Assembly (NCBI GenBank): GCA_943333505.2
Contig: CALQTN020000032.1
Span: 1-49,313 of the forward strand
Source of the DNA: Asaia bogorensis
GTDB lineage: Bacteria; Pseudomonadota; Alphaproteobacteria; Acetobacterales; Acetobacteraceae
Reading direction: 5' to 3'
Length of the DNA: 49,313 nt
Below are positions 8,824 to 17,885 of this stretch, piece by piece. Numbering within the stretch: the stretch's first letter is position 1; each line of letters opens with the position of its first letter. The position numbers and the translations under genes were made by a program. The notes below the pieces were generated by a model. That model had not been told where the DNA came from and did no database searches. It was given only the letters and a program-made list of their open reading frames with translations.

Positions 8824-9294
8824 TCATTCACTGCCGACCCGGCGGCTGGCGACGATGGGGCCAAGGCTGGTGACGCTAGATTGGGTAGGCTGGGTGATTG
8901 GGATAGTCCGCACCCGGGTTTCGGGTTGCGGGCGTGCCAGGTCGATATGGAGCAGGCCGTTATCGAGCCACGCGCCGCGGACCTCGATGCCTTCGGCCAT
9001 CACGAAAGCGCGCTGGAACTGACGGGCGGCGATGCCGCGATGGAGAAAGATGCGTTCGCCACTGTCATCGGTTTGCCGGCCGCGGATCACCAGTTGGTTG
9101 TCTTCCTGGGTGAGTTGCAGGTCAGACATGGTAAACCCGGCGACAGCGAGGGTGATGCGCAGAGCCGATGGGCTGACCTGCTCGATATTATAGGGCGGGT
9201 AGCCTTCGGATGAGGTTTTGGAGGCACGTTCGAGCATTTGCTCAAGCTGATCGAAGCCGACAAACATCGGCGATGCGAATAGACGGGTGGTCAC
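8824..9294 (-). CDS. Hsp20 family small heat-shock protein
   Basis: The 156-residue protein (starting GTG 9294) has an alpha-crystallin domain at about 35-130: YPPYNIEQVSPSALRITLAVAGF opens it, DNQLVIRGRQTDD lies in the middle, and it closes with GLLHIDLARP. As an ATP-independent holdase it would bind unfolding proteins. The start is chosen from the strong GAGGAGG ribosome-binding sequence 5-6 nt upstream of GTG. A longer frame to 9384 lacks this and has no Hsp20 similarity. It resembles the IbpA-like class A/B Hsp20 proteins of alphaproteobacteria, with DUF1150 downstream. Confidence 0.9.
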   Translation of the reverse strand: MTTRLFASPMFVGFDQLEQMLERASKTSSEGYPPYNIEQVSPSALRITLAVAGFTMSDLQLTQEDNQLVIRGRQTDDSGERIFLHRGIAARQFQRAFVMAEGIEVRGAWLDNGLLHIDLARPQPETRVRTIPITQPTQSSVTSLGPIVASRRVGSE

Positions 9295-9354
9295 AATAGC
9301 CTCCTCTCGGTGAGCGAAGCGGGCACGAACCCCAATGCGGCGATCCGTTGACGG

Positions 9355-9385
9355 ATAGATTGGCAAATCCCGGCTGGGTTGCAAG
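9355..9385 (-). promoter_or_regulatory. Candidate heat-shock (sigma32) promoter for hsp20
   Basis: On the minus strand CTTG (9385-9382) is followed after 18 nt by CCAATCTAT (9363-9355). This resembles the CTTG-n17/18-CYTAT form used by alphaproteobacterial RpoH. Transcription would start about 55 nt before the GTG codon. The match in the -10 region is imperfect. Confidence 0.4.
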
Positions 9386-9424
9386 AGGGCGAAGCGGATT
9401 GATCCCCGGCTTAGGCGTCGCTAA

Positions 9425-9982
9425 ATGGGGGGAATGGACGTTACCTCCCCCAGCGTGGCTGTCGATGCCGTGCCGTTGCCGATTTTGATCATGCCGCACC
9501 CGACCTTGAAGGCGCGTGCCCGCAAGCTGCTGCCAGCGGATCGCGATACCGCCAAAGCGCTGATCCCACGCATGTTTTCAGCCATGTACAAGGCCCCCGG
9601 CATCGGCCTGGCCGCCCCACAGGTGGGAAGCCTGCTCCGGCTGGTGGTGATAGACCTGATGGAGAATGAGGGTCGGAACCCGATCGTGCTGATCAACCCT
9701 GATATCATTGCCGCGAGCAAGGAACTGGCGACCCGCGAAGAAGGTTGCCTGTCGCTGCCCGGCCAATATGCCGATGTCACCCGCCCAGCCCAGGTCAAAG
9801 TGCGCTACGAGGATATTGCCGGCATTCGCCACGAGATCGAGGGCAGCGGATTATTGGCGGCGTGCTTGCAGCACGAGATCGACCATCTCGACGGGGTATT
9901 GTTCGTCGATCACATCTCGGCGCTGAAGCGCAACATGATCCTGCGCAAGGTGGCCAAGGACCAGCGTCTGAAGGCGAAATAG
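9425..9982 (+). CDS. def: Peptide deformylase
   Basis: The 185-residue metalloenzyme removes the formyl group from nascent N-formyl-Met. All three signature motifs are present: GIGLAAPQVG (Gln66), EEGCLSLPG (metal ligand Cys108), and QHEIDHLDG (metal ligands His150 and His154, catalytic Glu151). It precedes fmt and truA, the usual def-fmt context, but here a 115-bp structured gap separates def from fmt. The start could equally be ATG 9434 (MDVTS). Confidence 0.96.
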   Translation: MGGMDVTSPSVAVDAVPLPILIMPHPTLKARARKLLPADRDTAKALIPRMFSAMYKAPGIGLAAPQVGSLLRLVVIDLMENEGRNPIVLINPDIIAASKELATREEGCLSLPGQYADVTRPAQVKVRYEDIAGIRHEIEGSGLLAACLQHEIDHLDGVLFVDHISALKRNMILRKVAKDQRLKAK

Positions 9983-10093
9983 TGCAATATCGCTTGAGGT
10001 TGATTTAGCCGAGCGATGAAATTGCACGCCCCACCAACAAGCCAGAGCATGATCGGACTCCGTCAGTGACCCAACCTCAAACGATCATGCTCT
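9983..10093. repeat. Nested inverted repeats between def and fmt
   Basis: Three arm pairs are packed into the gap. TGCAATATCGCT (9983-9994) pairs with AGCGAT..ATTGCA (10012-10026, 3-nt bulge). TTGAGGTTG (from 9994) pairs with CAACCTCAA (10072-10080). A perfect 12-bp pair, AGAGCATGATCG (10044-10055)/CGATCATGCTCT (10082-10093), closes the right half. The last belongs to the AGAGC..GCTCT family also seen near 17.8 and 43.7 kb. The alternative pairings could fold the def-fmt transcript in two ways. Confidence 0.7.
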
Positions 10094-10097
10094 AGCC

Positions 10098-11006
10098 ATG
10101 CGCATCGCCTTTATGGGCAGCCCCGATTTCGCGGTGCCGGCATTGCAGGCCCTGGTGACGGCTGGGCATGACGTCGTGGCAGTGTATTGCCAACCGCCAC
10201 GGCCAGCGGGGCGTGGCCAGGCGGTGCGCAAATCGGCGGTGCAGGTTGCCGCTGAAGCACTTGGATTGCCGGTTCGCACCCCTGCGCGGCTGCGACGCGA
10301 CGAGGCGGCCCATGCCGCGTTCGCCGCGCTCGACCTCGATATCGCCGTGGTCGCCGCCTATGGCCTGATCCTGCCCGAGGCGATGTTGGTCGCCCCCAGG
10401 CGCGGCTGCCTCAACATTCATGCGAGCCTTTTGCCGCGATGGCGCGGGGCGGCGCCCATCCAGGCGGCACTGCTGGCCGGAGACCGCGAAACCGGGGTGA
10501 CCATCATGCAGATGGATGCCGGGTTGGATACTGGCGCGATGCTGCTGCGCGGCACGGTGCCGATCGGGCCCACCACCACGGCCACGGATTTGCATGATGC
10601 GCTCGCCACGATGGGTGCGGCCCTGATCCTGCAAGCTTTGGACACACAGCCCACACCGATCGTTCAGCCCGAAGACGGTGCGACCTATGCCGCCAAGCTC
10701 AGCCGCGATGACGGGCGGATCGACTGGCACCAGGATGCGGCGCGGCTCGATCGCCAGATCCGCGCGCTGAACCCGTGGCCGGGCACTTTCACCAGCCTCG
10801 ACGGTGTTGTTCTGAAAGTCCTTGCCGCGTCCTTGGCGCCAGGGACCGGGGCACCGGGCATGGTGATCGACGCCGATCTGATCATTGCCTGCGGGCAAGG
10901 CGCGCTGCGCCTGATCCGTGTGCAGGCGCCAGGTCGGGCGGCGATGGCGGCGGATGCCTTCCTGCGCGGGCGCGCGGTGCCACCGGGGACGGTGCTGGGC
11001 CGATGA
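10098..11006 (+). CDS. fmt: Methionyl-tRNA formyltransferase
   Basis: The 302-residue enzyme formylates initiator Met-tRNA using 10-formyl-THF. The N-terminal Rossmann-like formyltransferase domain has the catalytic Asn107-x-His109 ([17 protein letters not shown]) and Asp144 in [10 protein letters not shown]. The smaller C-terminal OB-like domain starts near residue 205 with NPWPGTF. The length is normal. It overlaps truA by 4 nt (ATGA), so the two are translationally coupled. Confidence 0.96.
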   Translation: MRIAFMGSPDFAVPALQALVTAGHDVVAVYCQPPRPAGRGQAVRKSAVQVAAEALGLPVRTPARLRRDEAAHAAFAALDLDIAVVAAYGLILPEAMLVAPRRGCLNIHASLLPRWRGAAPIQAALLAGDRETGVTIMQMDAGLDTGAMLLRGTVPIGPTTTATDLHDALATMGAALILQALDTQPTPIVQPEDGATYAAKLSRDDGRIDWHQDAARLDRQIRALNPWPGTFTSLDGVVLKVLAASLAPGTGAPGMVIDADLIIACGQGALRLIRVQAPGRAAMAADAFLRGRAVPPGTVLGR

Positions 11007-11758
11007 CCCAGTTCGCGCTCGAGATCGAATATGACGGCACCGCGTTTGTGGGCTGGCAACGGCAGACAACGGGCATTTCGGTGCAGGCAGTGCTCGAAGC
11101 GGCGGCAGCAAGACTTGGCGGACCGGCCATCAGCATTACCGCGGGGCGCACCGATTCTGGGGTCCATGCGGCAGCCCAGGTCGTCGGCTTGCTCCTCGAT
11201 CGTGACATCGAACCCGCCAAGCTCGCCGAGGCGTTGAATTATCATATGCGCCCGCATCGCGTGGCCGTGCTGCGGGCCGCAGTGGCACCGCCGGAATGGA
11301 GCGCGCGGTTCAGTGCCATCGCCCGGGCCTATCGCTACCGGATTCTCAACCGCCATTCCCCACCGGCGCTCGATGCCGGCAAGGTCTGGCATGTGATGCG
11401 CCCACTTGATCTCGCCGCGATGCGGCAAGGTGCGGCGATGTTGCTTGGCACGCATGATTTCACCAGTTTCCGCGCCACGGCCTGCCAGGCGAGATCGCCG
11501 GTCCGCACATTGGACAGGCTGGATATCGAGCGCGCCGGCGATATCATCAGCTTTGCCGTCGGCGCCCGCGCCTTCCTGCATCATCAGGTGCGCAATATCG
11601 TCGGTAGCTTGAAGCTGGTCGGCGAAGGCCGCTGGCAGGTCGCACAGATCGCTGAAGCTCTTGCTGCACGAGACCGCAGGGCTGCCGGGCCAACCGCACC
11701 AGCCGATGGATTATGCCTGGTTTCGGTGACCTATCCGGTTGATCCGTTCAGCCGATGA
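11003..11758 (+). CDS. truA: tRNA pseudouridine(38-40) synthase
   Basis: The 251-residue enzyme isomerises uridines 38-40 in the anticodon arm. The catalytic Asp51 lies in [10 protein letters not shown]. Other family stretches are [21 protein letters not shown] and [12 protein letters not shown] use ATG 11003, which overlaps the fmt stop and gives the normal length. The frame is open further upstream but only inside fmt. Confidence 0.96.
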   Translation: MTQFALEIEYDGTAFVGWQRQTTGISVQAVLEAAAARLGGPAISITAGRTDSGVHAAAQVVGLLLDRDIEPAKLAEALNYHMRPHRVAVLRAAVAPPEWSARFSAIARAYRYRILNRHSPPALDAGKVWHVMRPLDLAAMRQGAAMLLGTHDFTSFRATACQARSPVRTLDRLDIERAGDIISFAVGARAFLHHQVRNIVGSLKLVGEGRWQVAQIAEALAARDRRAAGPTAPADGLCLVSVTYPVDPFSR

Positions 11759-11857
11759 CAGGCCTTGAAAATCACACGTAACAAGCGTGCATGCAGGCTG
11801 GGTTGGTTAGGCTGGCCGGCTTTCGTCAGCCTGCGCGCGTCATATTCGGGCTTATAC

Positions 11858-11880
11858 TTACCAAGCCGACGCCTTGGTAA
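11858..11880. terminator. Inverted repeat in convergent gap after truA
   Basis: TTACCAAG and CTTGGTAA form an 8-bp perfect stem around a 7-nt loop, just before the stop of the convergent membrane-protein gene. A second 8-bp pair, GCAGGCTG (11793-11800)/CAGCCTGC (11827-11834), lies upstream. Neither has a T run. They may act as bidirectional terminators. Confidence 0.4.
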
Positions 11881-11883
11881 CGC

Positions 11884-12447
11884 TCAGCGTATACCGTTGA
11901 GCATTACGCTCACCACACTCGAAAGCAGCACATCCATCGCCACCAGCAGGAATGCCGCCGCGCCCGGGATGCCGAGCGTCACTCGGGTGGCAAACCATTC
12001 GAGCCACAGGCCCCAGCCAACCACCACAAGCCCGGTGGTTTCGCGGACCGCGTCAGGCAGGCCAAGCAAGGTCGGGATCACCGCGCCCACCATCATCAGT
12101 CCCTGCAGCAGATTGCACCAGTTCCACGCCGTAATGTAGCGCGGCCAGCGTGCCCCGAGCCCAGCCTGTCCAATCAGCACATGGGTGAGTACGGCAAAGC
12201 CCACCCAATCGAGAACTTCGCCGAACAGCAGCCGCCCGATCCCGGCCCCGGTCCGGACCGAAGGCGGATCGACGAGATAAACGCACAGCACAGCCGGCAG
12301 ACACAGTAGAATGGCCCAGAAACTGGTTTTTGCGGCCGCCCGCTCGGCTGTGGGTTCGCCAGTCAACAATGCGACACCCTGCACATCGCCGCGCGCGAAC
12401 ATCCACGCCGCCTGCATTCCGTTGCCGATGGTGCCCATTTGCGTCAT
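11884..12447 (-). CDS. Small multi-pass membrane protein (paralogue 2 of a pair)
   Basis: I do not recognise the family. The 187-residue product has about four to five hydrophobic segments (roughly residues 45-60, 70-90, 110-130, 135-152 and 158-180). It shares the pattern ARWPRYITAWNWCNLLQG with ARWLRYAIAFNWCQWVIT in the protein encoded immediately upstream, at a similar position. The two are therefore diverged tandem duplicates. It overlaps that gene by 4 nt and ends the dapD-dapE transcription unit. A YIP1-like four-helix integral membrane protein is one possibility, but I see no decisive motif. Confidence 0.7.
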   Translation of the reverse strand: MTQMGTIGNGMQAAWMFARGDVQGVALLTGEPTAERAAAKTSFWAILLCLPAVLCVYLVDPPSVRTGAGIGRLLFGEVLDWVGFAVLTHVLIGQAGLGARWPRYITAWNWCNLLQGLMMVGAVIPTLLGLPDAVRETTGLVVVGWGLWLEWFATRVTLGIPGAAAFLLVAMDVLLSSVVSVMLNGIR

Positions 12448-13010
12448 CCGCCGGCGCGGCCCAACATCGGCAGTTGCGGTAGCAATACCAGCAATAGTGC
12501 CGCCAGATTGACCATGATCATGAAACCCGTCGCGCGCAGCTTGGTAATCTCTAGCGCGAAGCTGGATAGAGTGATCTGCACCGCCATGGCGTACCCCATG
12601 AACCCGAGGCTCAGTACAATCAACACCGCATTGCGTGGCATGCCGATCTGAAGCGCGATCTCACCGAGCAGCAGGGCCGTAAGCCCGCCCGCGGTGATCA
12701 CCCATTGGCACCAGTTGAACGCAATCGCGTAGCGCAGCCAGCGCGCCTCGCGCCCCCACCAGCGGGCGAGCGCGTGCGACACCACCGCGGGCGCCAGCAA
12801 CGCCACGACCGCGAACAGCAGATTGCCCATCGCGGCCCGGACTTGTCCGCCCATGAGCAGCATGACACCGCCAACCAGCGGCAGCGCCAGCCAAGGCGCC
12901 AAACTGTTAAAAAAAGCCTGTCGGGTTGCCGGGAATTGCTGGATCCCAATCCCGCGCAAGCGCGCCAACTGTCCCATGCCGCGCAGGATGGAGGGTTTCA
13001 TCTCGGCCAT
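12444..13010 (-). CDS. Small multi-pass membrane protein (paralogue 1 of a pair)
   Basis: The 188-residue protein has a short basic cytosolic N-terminus, then about five hydrophobic segments, ending in MIMVNLAALLLVLLPQLP. It shows the same Trp/Asn/Trp/Cys core (FNWCQW) as its downstream neighbour. It starts 2 nt after the dapE stop, so it is likely co-transcribed with dapD-dapE. No function can be assigned. The position suggests an envelope role or simply operon hitch-hiking. Confidence 0.72.
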   Translation of the reverse strand: MAEMKPSILRGMGQLARLRGIGIQQFPATRQAFFNSLAPWLALPLVGGVMLLMGGQVRAAMGNLLFAVVALLAPAVVSHALARWWGREARWLRYAIAFNWCQWVITAGGLTALLLGEIALQIGMPRNAVLIVLSLGFMGYAMAVQITLSSFALEITKLRATGFMIMVNLAALLLVLLPQLPMLGRAGG

Positions 13011-13012
13011 TC

Positions 13013-14131
13013 TCAGGCGAAGAACCGGTCGAGCACCAGACGATAAACATCCGCCAGCGCCCGCAAATCGGCGACCGGCACACTTTCATCGACCTGATGC
13101 ATGGTGGCACCAACCAACCCAAACTCGGCGACCGGGCAGAAGCGGGCGATGAAACGGGCATCCGACGTGCCGCCGCCAGTATCCAGCGCCGGCGTCTGGC
13201 CAGTGGCGTCAGCGATTGCCGCGACAACCCGGTTGAGCAAAGGACCGGGCTCGGTTACGAAGCTTTCCCCACTGATATTGATATCAACCTCTGATCGCTC
13301 TGCGTAGCGGCCCACGGTGGCACGTATCCAAGCCGCCAGGGCTGCCCCGGTATGGCGTTCATTGAAGCGAATATTCAACATCGCCCGGGCGCTTGCCGGT
13401 ACCAGATTGGTGACCGTGTTACCGACATCGATGCTGGTGACCTGCAGGGTGCTGGCCTCAAAGAAATCGCTGCCCGCATCGATCGGGGCGGATGTCAGCG
13501 CGTCGAGCACGCGCACCAAACGGTGGACGGGATTATCGACCCGGTGCGGGTAGGCGACATGGCCCTGGGTGCCGTGCACGGTAATCGTGGCGTTGATGCT
13601 GCCACGCCGACCGATCTTGAGCATTTCGCCGAGGATTTTCGGGTTGGTAGGTTCGCCCACCAGACAGAAATCCGGGATCTTGCCGTTTGCCGCCATCCAG
13701 TCCAGCACCTTCACGGTGCCATCGACCGCCGGGCCTTCCTCGTCCCCAGTAATCAGCAGACTGATCCGGCCGCTGCGCGCCCCACCGCCAAGATGGGCCG
13801 CCGCCCCGGCGACAAAAGCGGCAATGGCGCCCTTCATGTCGCAAGCACCACGGCCGTACAGGATGCCGTCACGAATTTCGCCGGCAAACGGCCCTGCCAT
13901 CCAATTTGCGGTACCAGGCGGCACGACGTCGGTATGGCCCGCAAAGCAGAAATGCGGGCCTTCCCCACCGATTTCAGCGAACAAGTTCTCGATCTCACCA
14001 TAGCGCAAATGCGTCACAGTGAAGCCCGCCGCCCGCAATGCATCAGCCAGCACGGCTTGCGCCCCAGCATCGGCGGGCGTGACCGAGGCGCAGCGCAACA
14101 AGGCCTGCGCAAGTGGCAGCGGATCGGTCAT
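13013..14131 (-). CDS. dapE: Succinyl-diaminopimelate desuccinylase
   Basis: This M20-family dinuclear zinc amidase of the lysine/meso-DAP pathway hydrolyses N-succinyl-LL-DAP. The product is 372 residues long. Metal and catalytic residues are visible: His66 and Asp68 in [11 protein letters not shown], Asp98 in GRGACDMKG, the Glu131-Glu132 pair in GDEEGPA, and a C-terminal His in [13 protein letters not shown] dimerisation lid domain lies at about 180-290. It overlaps the dapD stop (TGATG), so the pathway's succinylase and desuccinylase are coupled. Confidence 0.95.
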   Translation of the reverse strand: MTDPLPLAQALLRCASVTPADAGAQAVLADALRAAGFTVTHLRYGEIENLFAEIGGEGPHFCFAGHTDVVPPGTANWMAGPFAGEIRDGILYGRGACDMKGAIAAFVAGAAAHLGGGARSGRISLLITGDEEGPAVDGTVKVLDWMAANGKIPDFCLVGEPTNPKILGEMLKIGRRGSINATITVHGTQGHVAYPHRVDNPVHRLVRVLDALTSAPIDAGSDFFEASTLQVTSIDVGNTVTNLVPASARAMLNIRFNERHTGAALAAWIRATVGRYAERSEVDINISGESFVTEPGPLLNRVVAAIADATGQTPALDTGGGTSDARFIARFCPVAEFGLVGATMHQVDESVPVADLRALADVYRLVLDRFFA

Positions 14132-14955
14132 CAGTATCGTAGCAGATCGTTGATCGACGTCTTGGACCGGGTGCGCTCATCAACCTGTTTGACAATCACC
14201 GCGCAATAAAGCGACGGCGTGCCCACCGGGCCGGGCAGATTGCCTGGTACCACAACCGAATAGGCCGGAACCCGGCCGATATGGACCTCACCGGTGGCGC
14301 GATCGAGAATTTTGGTGGTCGCCGAGATGAACACCCCCATCGACAGCACGCAGCCGCGTTCGACGATGACGCCTTCGACCACTTCCGAGCGCGCGCCGAT
14401 GAAGCAATCGTCTTCGATGATGACCGGCGTCGCCTGCAACGGTTCCAGAACACCGCCAATACCAACGCCGCCGGACAAATGGCAGTTCTTGCCGATCTGG
14501 GCACAGCTACCGACAGTCGCCCAGGTATCGACCATGGTGCCGCTATCGACATAGGCGCCAACATTCACAAAGCTCGGCATCAGCACCACGCCCGGGGCGA
14601 TATAGGCCGATCGGCGCACCACAGCCCCTGGCACGGCGCGAAAATTCGCGGTCTTGAAGCGGGCTTCGTCCCAGCCGGCAAACTTCATCGGCACTTTGTC
14701 GAACACCGGTGCGCCACCCGGACCTTCCATCAATGCCGAGTCGTTCAGGCGGAACGACAACAGGATCGCCTTTTTCAGCCATTCATTCGCGACCCATTCA
14801 CCGCCAATCTTCTCGGCCGCCCTGAGCGTGCCAGCATCGAGCGCTGCCAAAGCGGCTTCAACCGCGGCGCGATCGGCGCCTCCGGTCGCGGAATTCACTG
14901 CGTCGCGCCGCTCCCACAAGGCTTCGATGGTCGGGCGAATGGTCTGGTTCGGCAT
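14131..14955 (-). CDS. dapD: Tetrahydrodipicolinate N-succinyltransferase
   Basis: The 274-residue acyltransferase, the same length as E. coli DapD, succinylates tetrahydrodipicolinate using succinyl-CoA for lysine and peptidoglycan DAP synthesis. A helical N-terminal domain is followed at about residue 100 by left-handed beta-helix hexapeptide repeats ([45 protein letters not shown]). I choose ATG 14955 for its AGGAGAAG ribosome-binding sequence and the normal length. The frame upstream to 15375 is open but unrelated to DapD. Divergent from the GGDEF gene. Confidence 0.96.
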   Translation of the reverse strand: MPNQTIRPTIEALWERRDAVNSATGGADRAAVEAALAALDAGTLRAAEKIGGEWVANEWLKKAILLSFRLNDSALMEGPGGAPVFDKVPMKFAGWDEARFKTANFRAVPGAVVRRSAYIAPGVVLMPSFVNVGAYVDSGTMVDTWATVGSCAQIGKNCHLSGGVGIGGVLEPLQATPVIIEDDCFIGARSEVVEGVIVERGCVLSMGVFISATTKILDRATGEVHIGRVPAYSVVVPGNLPGPVGTPSLYCAVIVKQVDERTRSKTSINDLLRY

Positions 14956-15080
14956 CGCGGTCACTTCTCCTGCTGTCTTGGGCGGACCATGCGCAGGGCG
15001 CTGCTGCCCGTCAACTGATGATCGGCGCGGGGTGGCCGACGATAGCGACCGGTTGGGTAAGGTTCTGTTAACCCTCCTGT

Positions 15081-15092
15081 CGTTAAATAACG
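15081..15092. promoter_or_regulatory. Inverted repeat in dapD/GGDEF divergent gap
   Basis: CGTTA-AA-TAACG is a 5-bp dyad in an AT-richer patch, 32 bp before the diguanylate cyclase start. It could be an operator or part of a promoter. There is no known matching regulator in the window. Confidence 0.25.
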
Positions 15093-15123
15093 ATCGTACC
15101 CGAATACGGACTCGAAACTGCAC

Positions 15124-16593
15124 ATGATGTCCAGCGCCAGAAAACCCTCCCCCGCCAACGGCACGGCGGAAACCAATAACGCTTGCCCGCCCGATGCGGC
15201 ACCCGAATCTTGGGGCCCATCCTTGCAGCAAGCTCTGCTGGAAAGTCGCGAACGCTGGCGCGCCTTCACAACCATGTCGGTTGATTTTGCTTTCGAAACC
15301 GATAGAGCGGGCCGGTTGGTGTTTGTTCACCCCGACACTGTGTTTGGTTGGCCAAGCAGCACCTTGCTGGGACAAAGTGCCGATCTTCTGCTGGCAGAAG
15401 GTAGCATGGCCGCGACATTCAATCCATTCCAGACCACTGCCGCCAGCCGCGGTCGTCGGGCTTGGTTACGCCGGCCAGACGGCACGCCAATCTGCATCGA
15501 CTTCGCGGTTTCGCCGATGATCAATGCCGCTGGACAGATTATTGGGACCCGGGGGGTGGGCCACGACTGCACGCAGACCGACGGTCAGGACGCTGCGGTC
15601 GCCACCAAGCTGCGGCGCGGCGAAGTGATGGAACACGTGCTGGAGCGCATGCGCGAAGAGGTGCTGGCCCCACGGATGATGCAGGCCGCACTGCAGGCGC
15701 TCGGCACGGCGATGGGCGCCGAGGGCTGTGCCGTGGTCGAATTCGCTCCCGAGATCGCCTTAGATCGCGCCCAGATCATCCATCACTCCGCCACAATGCC
15801 AGACAGCGTGCTTGCTGCCCTTGCCCCTGTGGTCCATGCTCCTTCCGCGCCGATCATGCTGACCGCTGGCGATGGTCGCGGGCTGATGGCCAGCATCTGC
15901 CAACCGCGCTTCGGCTTCAAAGCGATGTTGGTCGTTTGGCGCCGCCCCGATGCGCGCGCGTTCGATGATGATGACCGCGGAGTTGTTGGCGCAACCTCGG
16001 CGATTATCCGGATGGTACTCGAGCACGCAAGTATCCAGCACGAAATGTCGCGCCAGGCCCGCACCGACCCTTTGACCGGATTGCTCAACCGACGCGCTTT
16101 CCTTGAAGAAATCGAGCGCCGCGTGGAGCGCCTCGATCACGAGGGCCTGCCGGGCACGCTGATATTCGTCGATCTCGACAACTTCAAGAAACTCAACGAT
16201 CAATTCGGTCACGAGATGGGTGATGAAGCATTATGCGGCATCGCCATTTTGTTGCGGGCGACGGTGCGACCAACCGATCTGGTCGCACGCCTGGGCGGAG
16301 ATGAATTTGCCCTTTGGCTCGATGGTGCCGATGAACTGACGGCCGCCGAACGGGCAGAATCGCTGCGGCTCAATGGCCCGGCCATGCTTGCCGACATTGT
16401 CGGTGCAACCACAGAAGGCCTGGGACTCTCGATCGGCATTGCCTGCCGGACGCCAGGGCATGGCGAAACCATCGAAGCGCTGTTGCATCGTGCTGATCAG
16501 GCGATGTACGCAGTCAAGCGTGCCGGGCGTGGGAGGTGGCTGGTATCGCATTCGGGGCCGGGCAACGTTATCTATCCTGGGCCTGGCGCATGA
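15124..16593 (+). CDS. PAS-GGDEF diguanylate cyclase
   Basis: The 489-residue protein would make cyclic di-GMP from GTP. Residues about 42-150 form a PAS sensor, 180-300 a GAF-like region, and 312-480 a GGDEF domain with an intact active site (GGDEF 391-395). An RPTD I-site (382-385) lies exactly five residues upstream, so product inhibition is expected. [12 protein letters not shown] marks the domain start. There is no transmembrane segment, so it is cytosolic. It is coupled by ATGA overlap to a DUF2336 protein. The signal sensed by PAS is unknown. Confidence 0.92.
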   Translation: MMSSARKPSPANGTAETNNACPPDAAPESWGPSLQQALLESRERWRAFTTMSVDFAFETDRAGRLVFVHPDTVFGWPSSTLLGQSADLLLAEGSMAATFNPFQTTAASRGRRAWLRRPDGTPICIDFAVSPMINAAGQIIGTRGVGHDCTQTDGQDAAVATKLRRGEVMEHVLERMREEVLAPRMMQAALQALGTAMGAEGCAVVEFAPEIALDRAQIIHHSATMPDSVLAALAPVVHAPSAPIMLTAGDGRGLMASICQPRFGFKAMLVVWRRPDARAFDDDDRGVVGATSAIIRMVLEHASIQHEMSRQARTDPLTGLLNRRAFLEEIERRVERLDHEGLPGTLIFVDLDNFKKLNDQFGHEMGDEALCGIAILLRATVRPTDLVARLGGDEFALWLDGADELTAAERAESLRLNGPAMLADIVGATTEGLGLSIGIACRTPGHGETIEALLHRADQAMYAVKRAGRGRWLVSHSGPGNVIYPGPGA

Positions 16594-17780
16594 CCACCCA
16601 AACCTTGGCTGCCACCGCGGACGAAAAATTTCGCGTGCGCATGGCCGCAGCCTCCGATACTGGGATAACAACCTTAATGCGGCTCGCGGCCGATCCGCTT
16701 GTCACGGTCCGTGCAGCCGTTGCGATGAACCCAGCCGCCTCGACCGAGGTTAACCAGAAAATTGCCAGCGACCGCGATCCGGTGATCCGGTCTCTTCTCG
16801 CACACCGGCTGGCCAGTTTGCTGCCACCTGAAGCACTCGCGACGCTCACCATTCTGGTGCGCGACGAAGCCATGCGGGTGCGCGCCGCCATCGCCGAGGC
16901 GGTGAAGGACATGCCCGAGGCGCCGCGGGAACTGATCCTCCGCCTTGCATCCGACAGCGCCGCCCAGGTCTGCGACCCGGTGATCCGACTATCACCGCTT
17001 CTCACGGCTACAGACCTGCTGGCTCTGGTGCGCTCTCCACCAGCACCCGCGACCACTATCGCGGTCGCCCGCCGCAAAAGCATTGGCGAGGCAGTAACCG
17101 ACGCCATTGCAGGATCCGATAATATCGCCGCAATCACCGCCATGCTGGAAAATCCATCCGCCGCGATCCGCGAGGCAACGTTGGATAGTATAATCGCCCG
17201 CGCCGCGCCGCACACGACCTGGCACGCACCGCTGGCTCACCGCCCGGCTTTGTCAGCCGCCGCCGCTGAGGCATTGTCTGAGTTTGTCGCCGATCAACTT
17301 CTTGAAGAACTCGCCAGCCGCGCAGACCTCGATGACGCAACCACCGCCGAGTTGCGCCAGCGCCTGCGACGACGCCTCACGGCCATCACACCCGCCCCGT
17401 TGACCCTCGACATGGATATGGATAGTGAAACCGCCATGGAGTTGGCCAAAAAGCTGTCCGCCAATGGCAAATTGACAGAGGCTTTGGCAATGAAGGCTGT
17501 CCAGCGCGGTGACATAATCGGTCTGACGGCGATGCTGGCGGTCGCCGCTGACGTGGCGTTCTCTGCGGTCTACCGCGCCGCCACTTTGCGCAGTGCCAAA
17601 GGCATCGTGAGCCTGGTGTGGAAAGCCGGCTTCACAATGGCGGCGGCCGTTGCGGCCCAAGGATTGCTGGCCGGGATCAAGCCGGCCGACGTGCTGGGGG
17701 CAGCAAAACGCGGTGGGTTCCCGCTCGCCGAACACGAAATGCGCTGGCAGATCGAATTTCTCAGGCATATGAGGCATTAG
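16590..17780 (+). CDS. DUF2336 alpha-helical repeat protein
   Basis: The 396-residue protein is made of HEAT-like helical repeats (for example DPLVTVRAAVAMNP, DPVIRSLLAHRL and DEAMRVRAAIAEAV). It matches the DUF2336 family found in alphaproteobacteria. Such proteins have no proven enzymatic activity, and the repeats suggest a protein-binding scaffold. The start ATG 16590 overlaps the GGDEF stop codon, so both are made together. This suggests a role downstream of, or in control of, cyclic di-GMP signalling. Its TAG stop lies inside the palindromic repeat. Confidence 0.8.
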   Translation: MTTQTLAATADEKFRVRMAAASDTGITTLMRLAADPLVTVRAAVAMNPAASTEVNQKIASDRDPVIRSLLAHRLASLLPPEALATLTILVRDEAMRVRAAIAEAVKDMPEAPRELILRLASDSAAQVCDPVIRLSPLLTATDLLALVRSPPAPATTIAVARRKSIGEAVTDAIAGSDNIAAITAMLENPSAAIREATLDSIIARAAPHTTWHAPLAHRPALSAAAAEALSEFVADQLLEELASRADLDDATTAELRQRLRRRLTAITPAPLTLDMDMDSETAMELAKKLSANGKLTEALAMKAVQRGDIIGLTAMLAVAADVAFSAVYRAATLRSAKGIVSLVWKAGFTMAAAVAAQGLLAGIKPADVLGAAKRGGFPLAEHEMRWQIEFLRHMRH

Positions 17781-17881
17781 AGCATGAAGACCGCTGATAG
17801 GCGCGGTCACCATGCTCTAACTCTTTGTTTGGTCGCCTGGCCAGACCTTCGTGTGATCCCACCTACGGTCATCACGCTCTA
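17777..17881. repeat. AGAGC-type palindromic repeat, copy B
   Basis: TTAGAGCATG (17777-17786) pairs perfectly with CATGCTCTAA (17811-17820), with an inner GACCGC/GCGGTC stem (17789-17794/17803-17808). A second unit follows to 17881, reading inward from the right as TTAGAGCGTGATGACC. The segment CAGACCTTCGTGTGA (about 17842-17856) recurs in copy C at 43.7 kb. The left arm supplies the DUF2336 stop codon. It fills the convergent gap and could terminate both transcripts. Confidence 0.75.
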
Positions 17882-17885
17882 AAAT

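Noticed and set aside
14956-15375. N-terminal extension of dapD
   Set aside because: The extension has no DapD similarity, crosses the divergent GGDEF gene, and ATG 14955 has an excellent ribosome-binding site.
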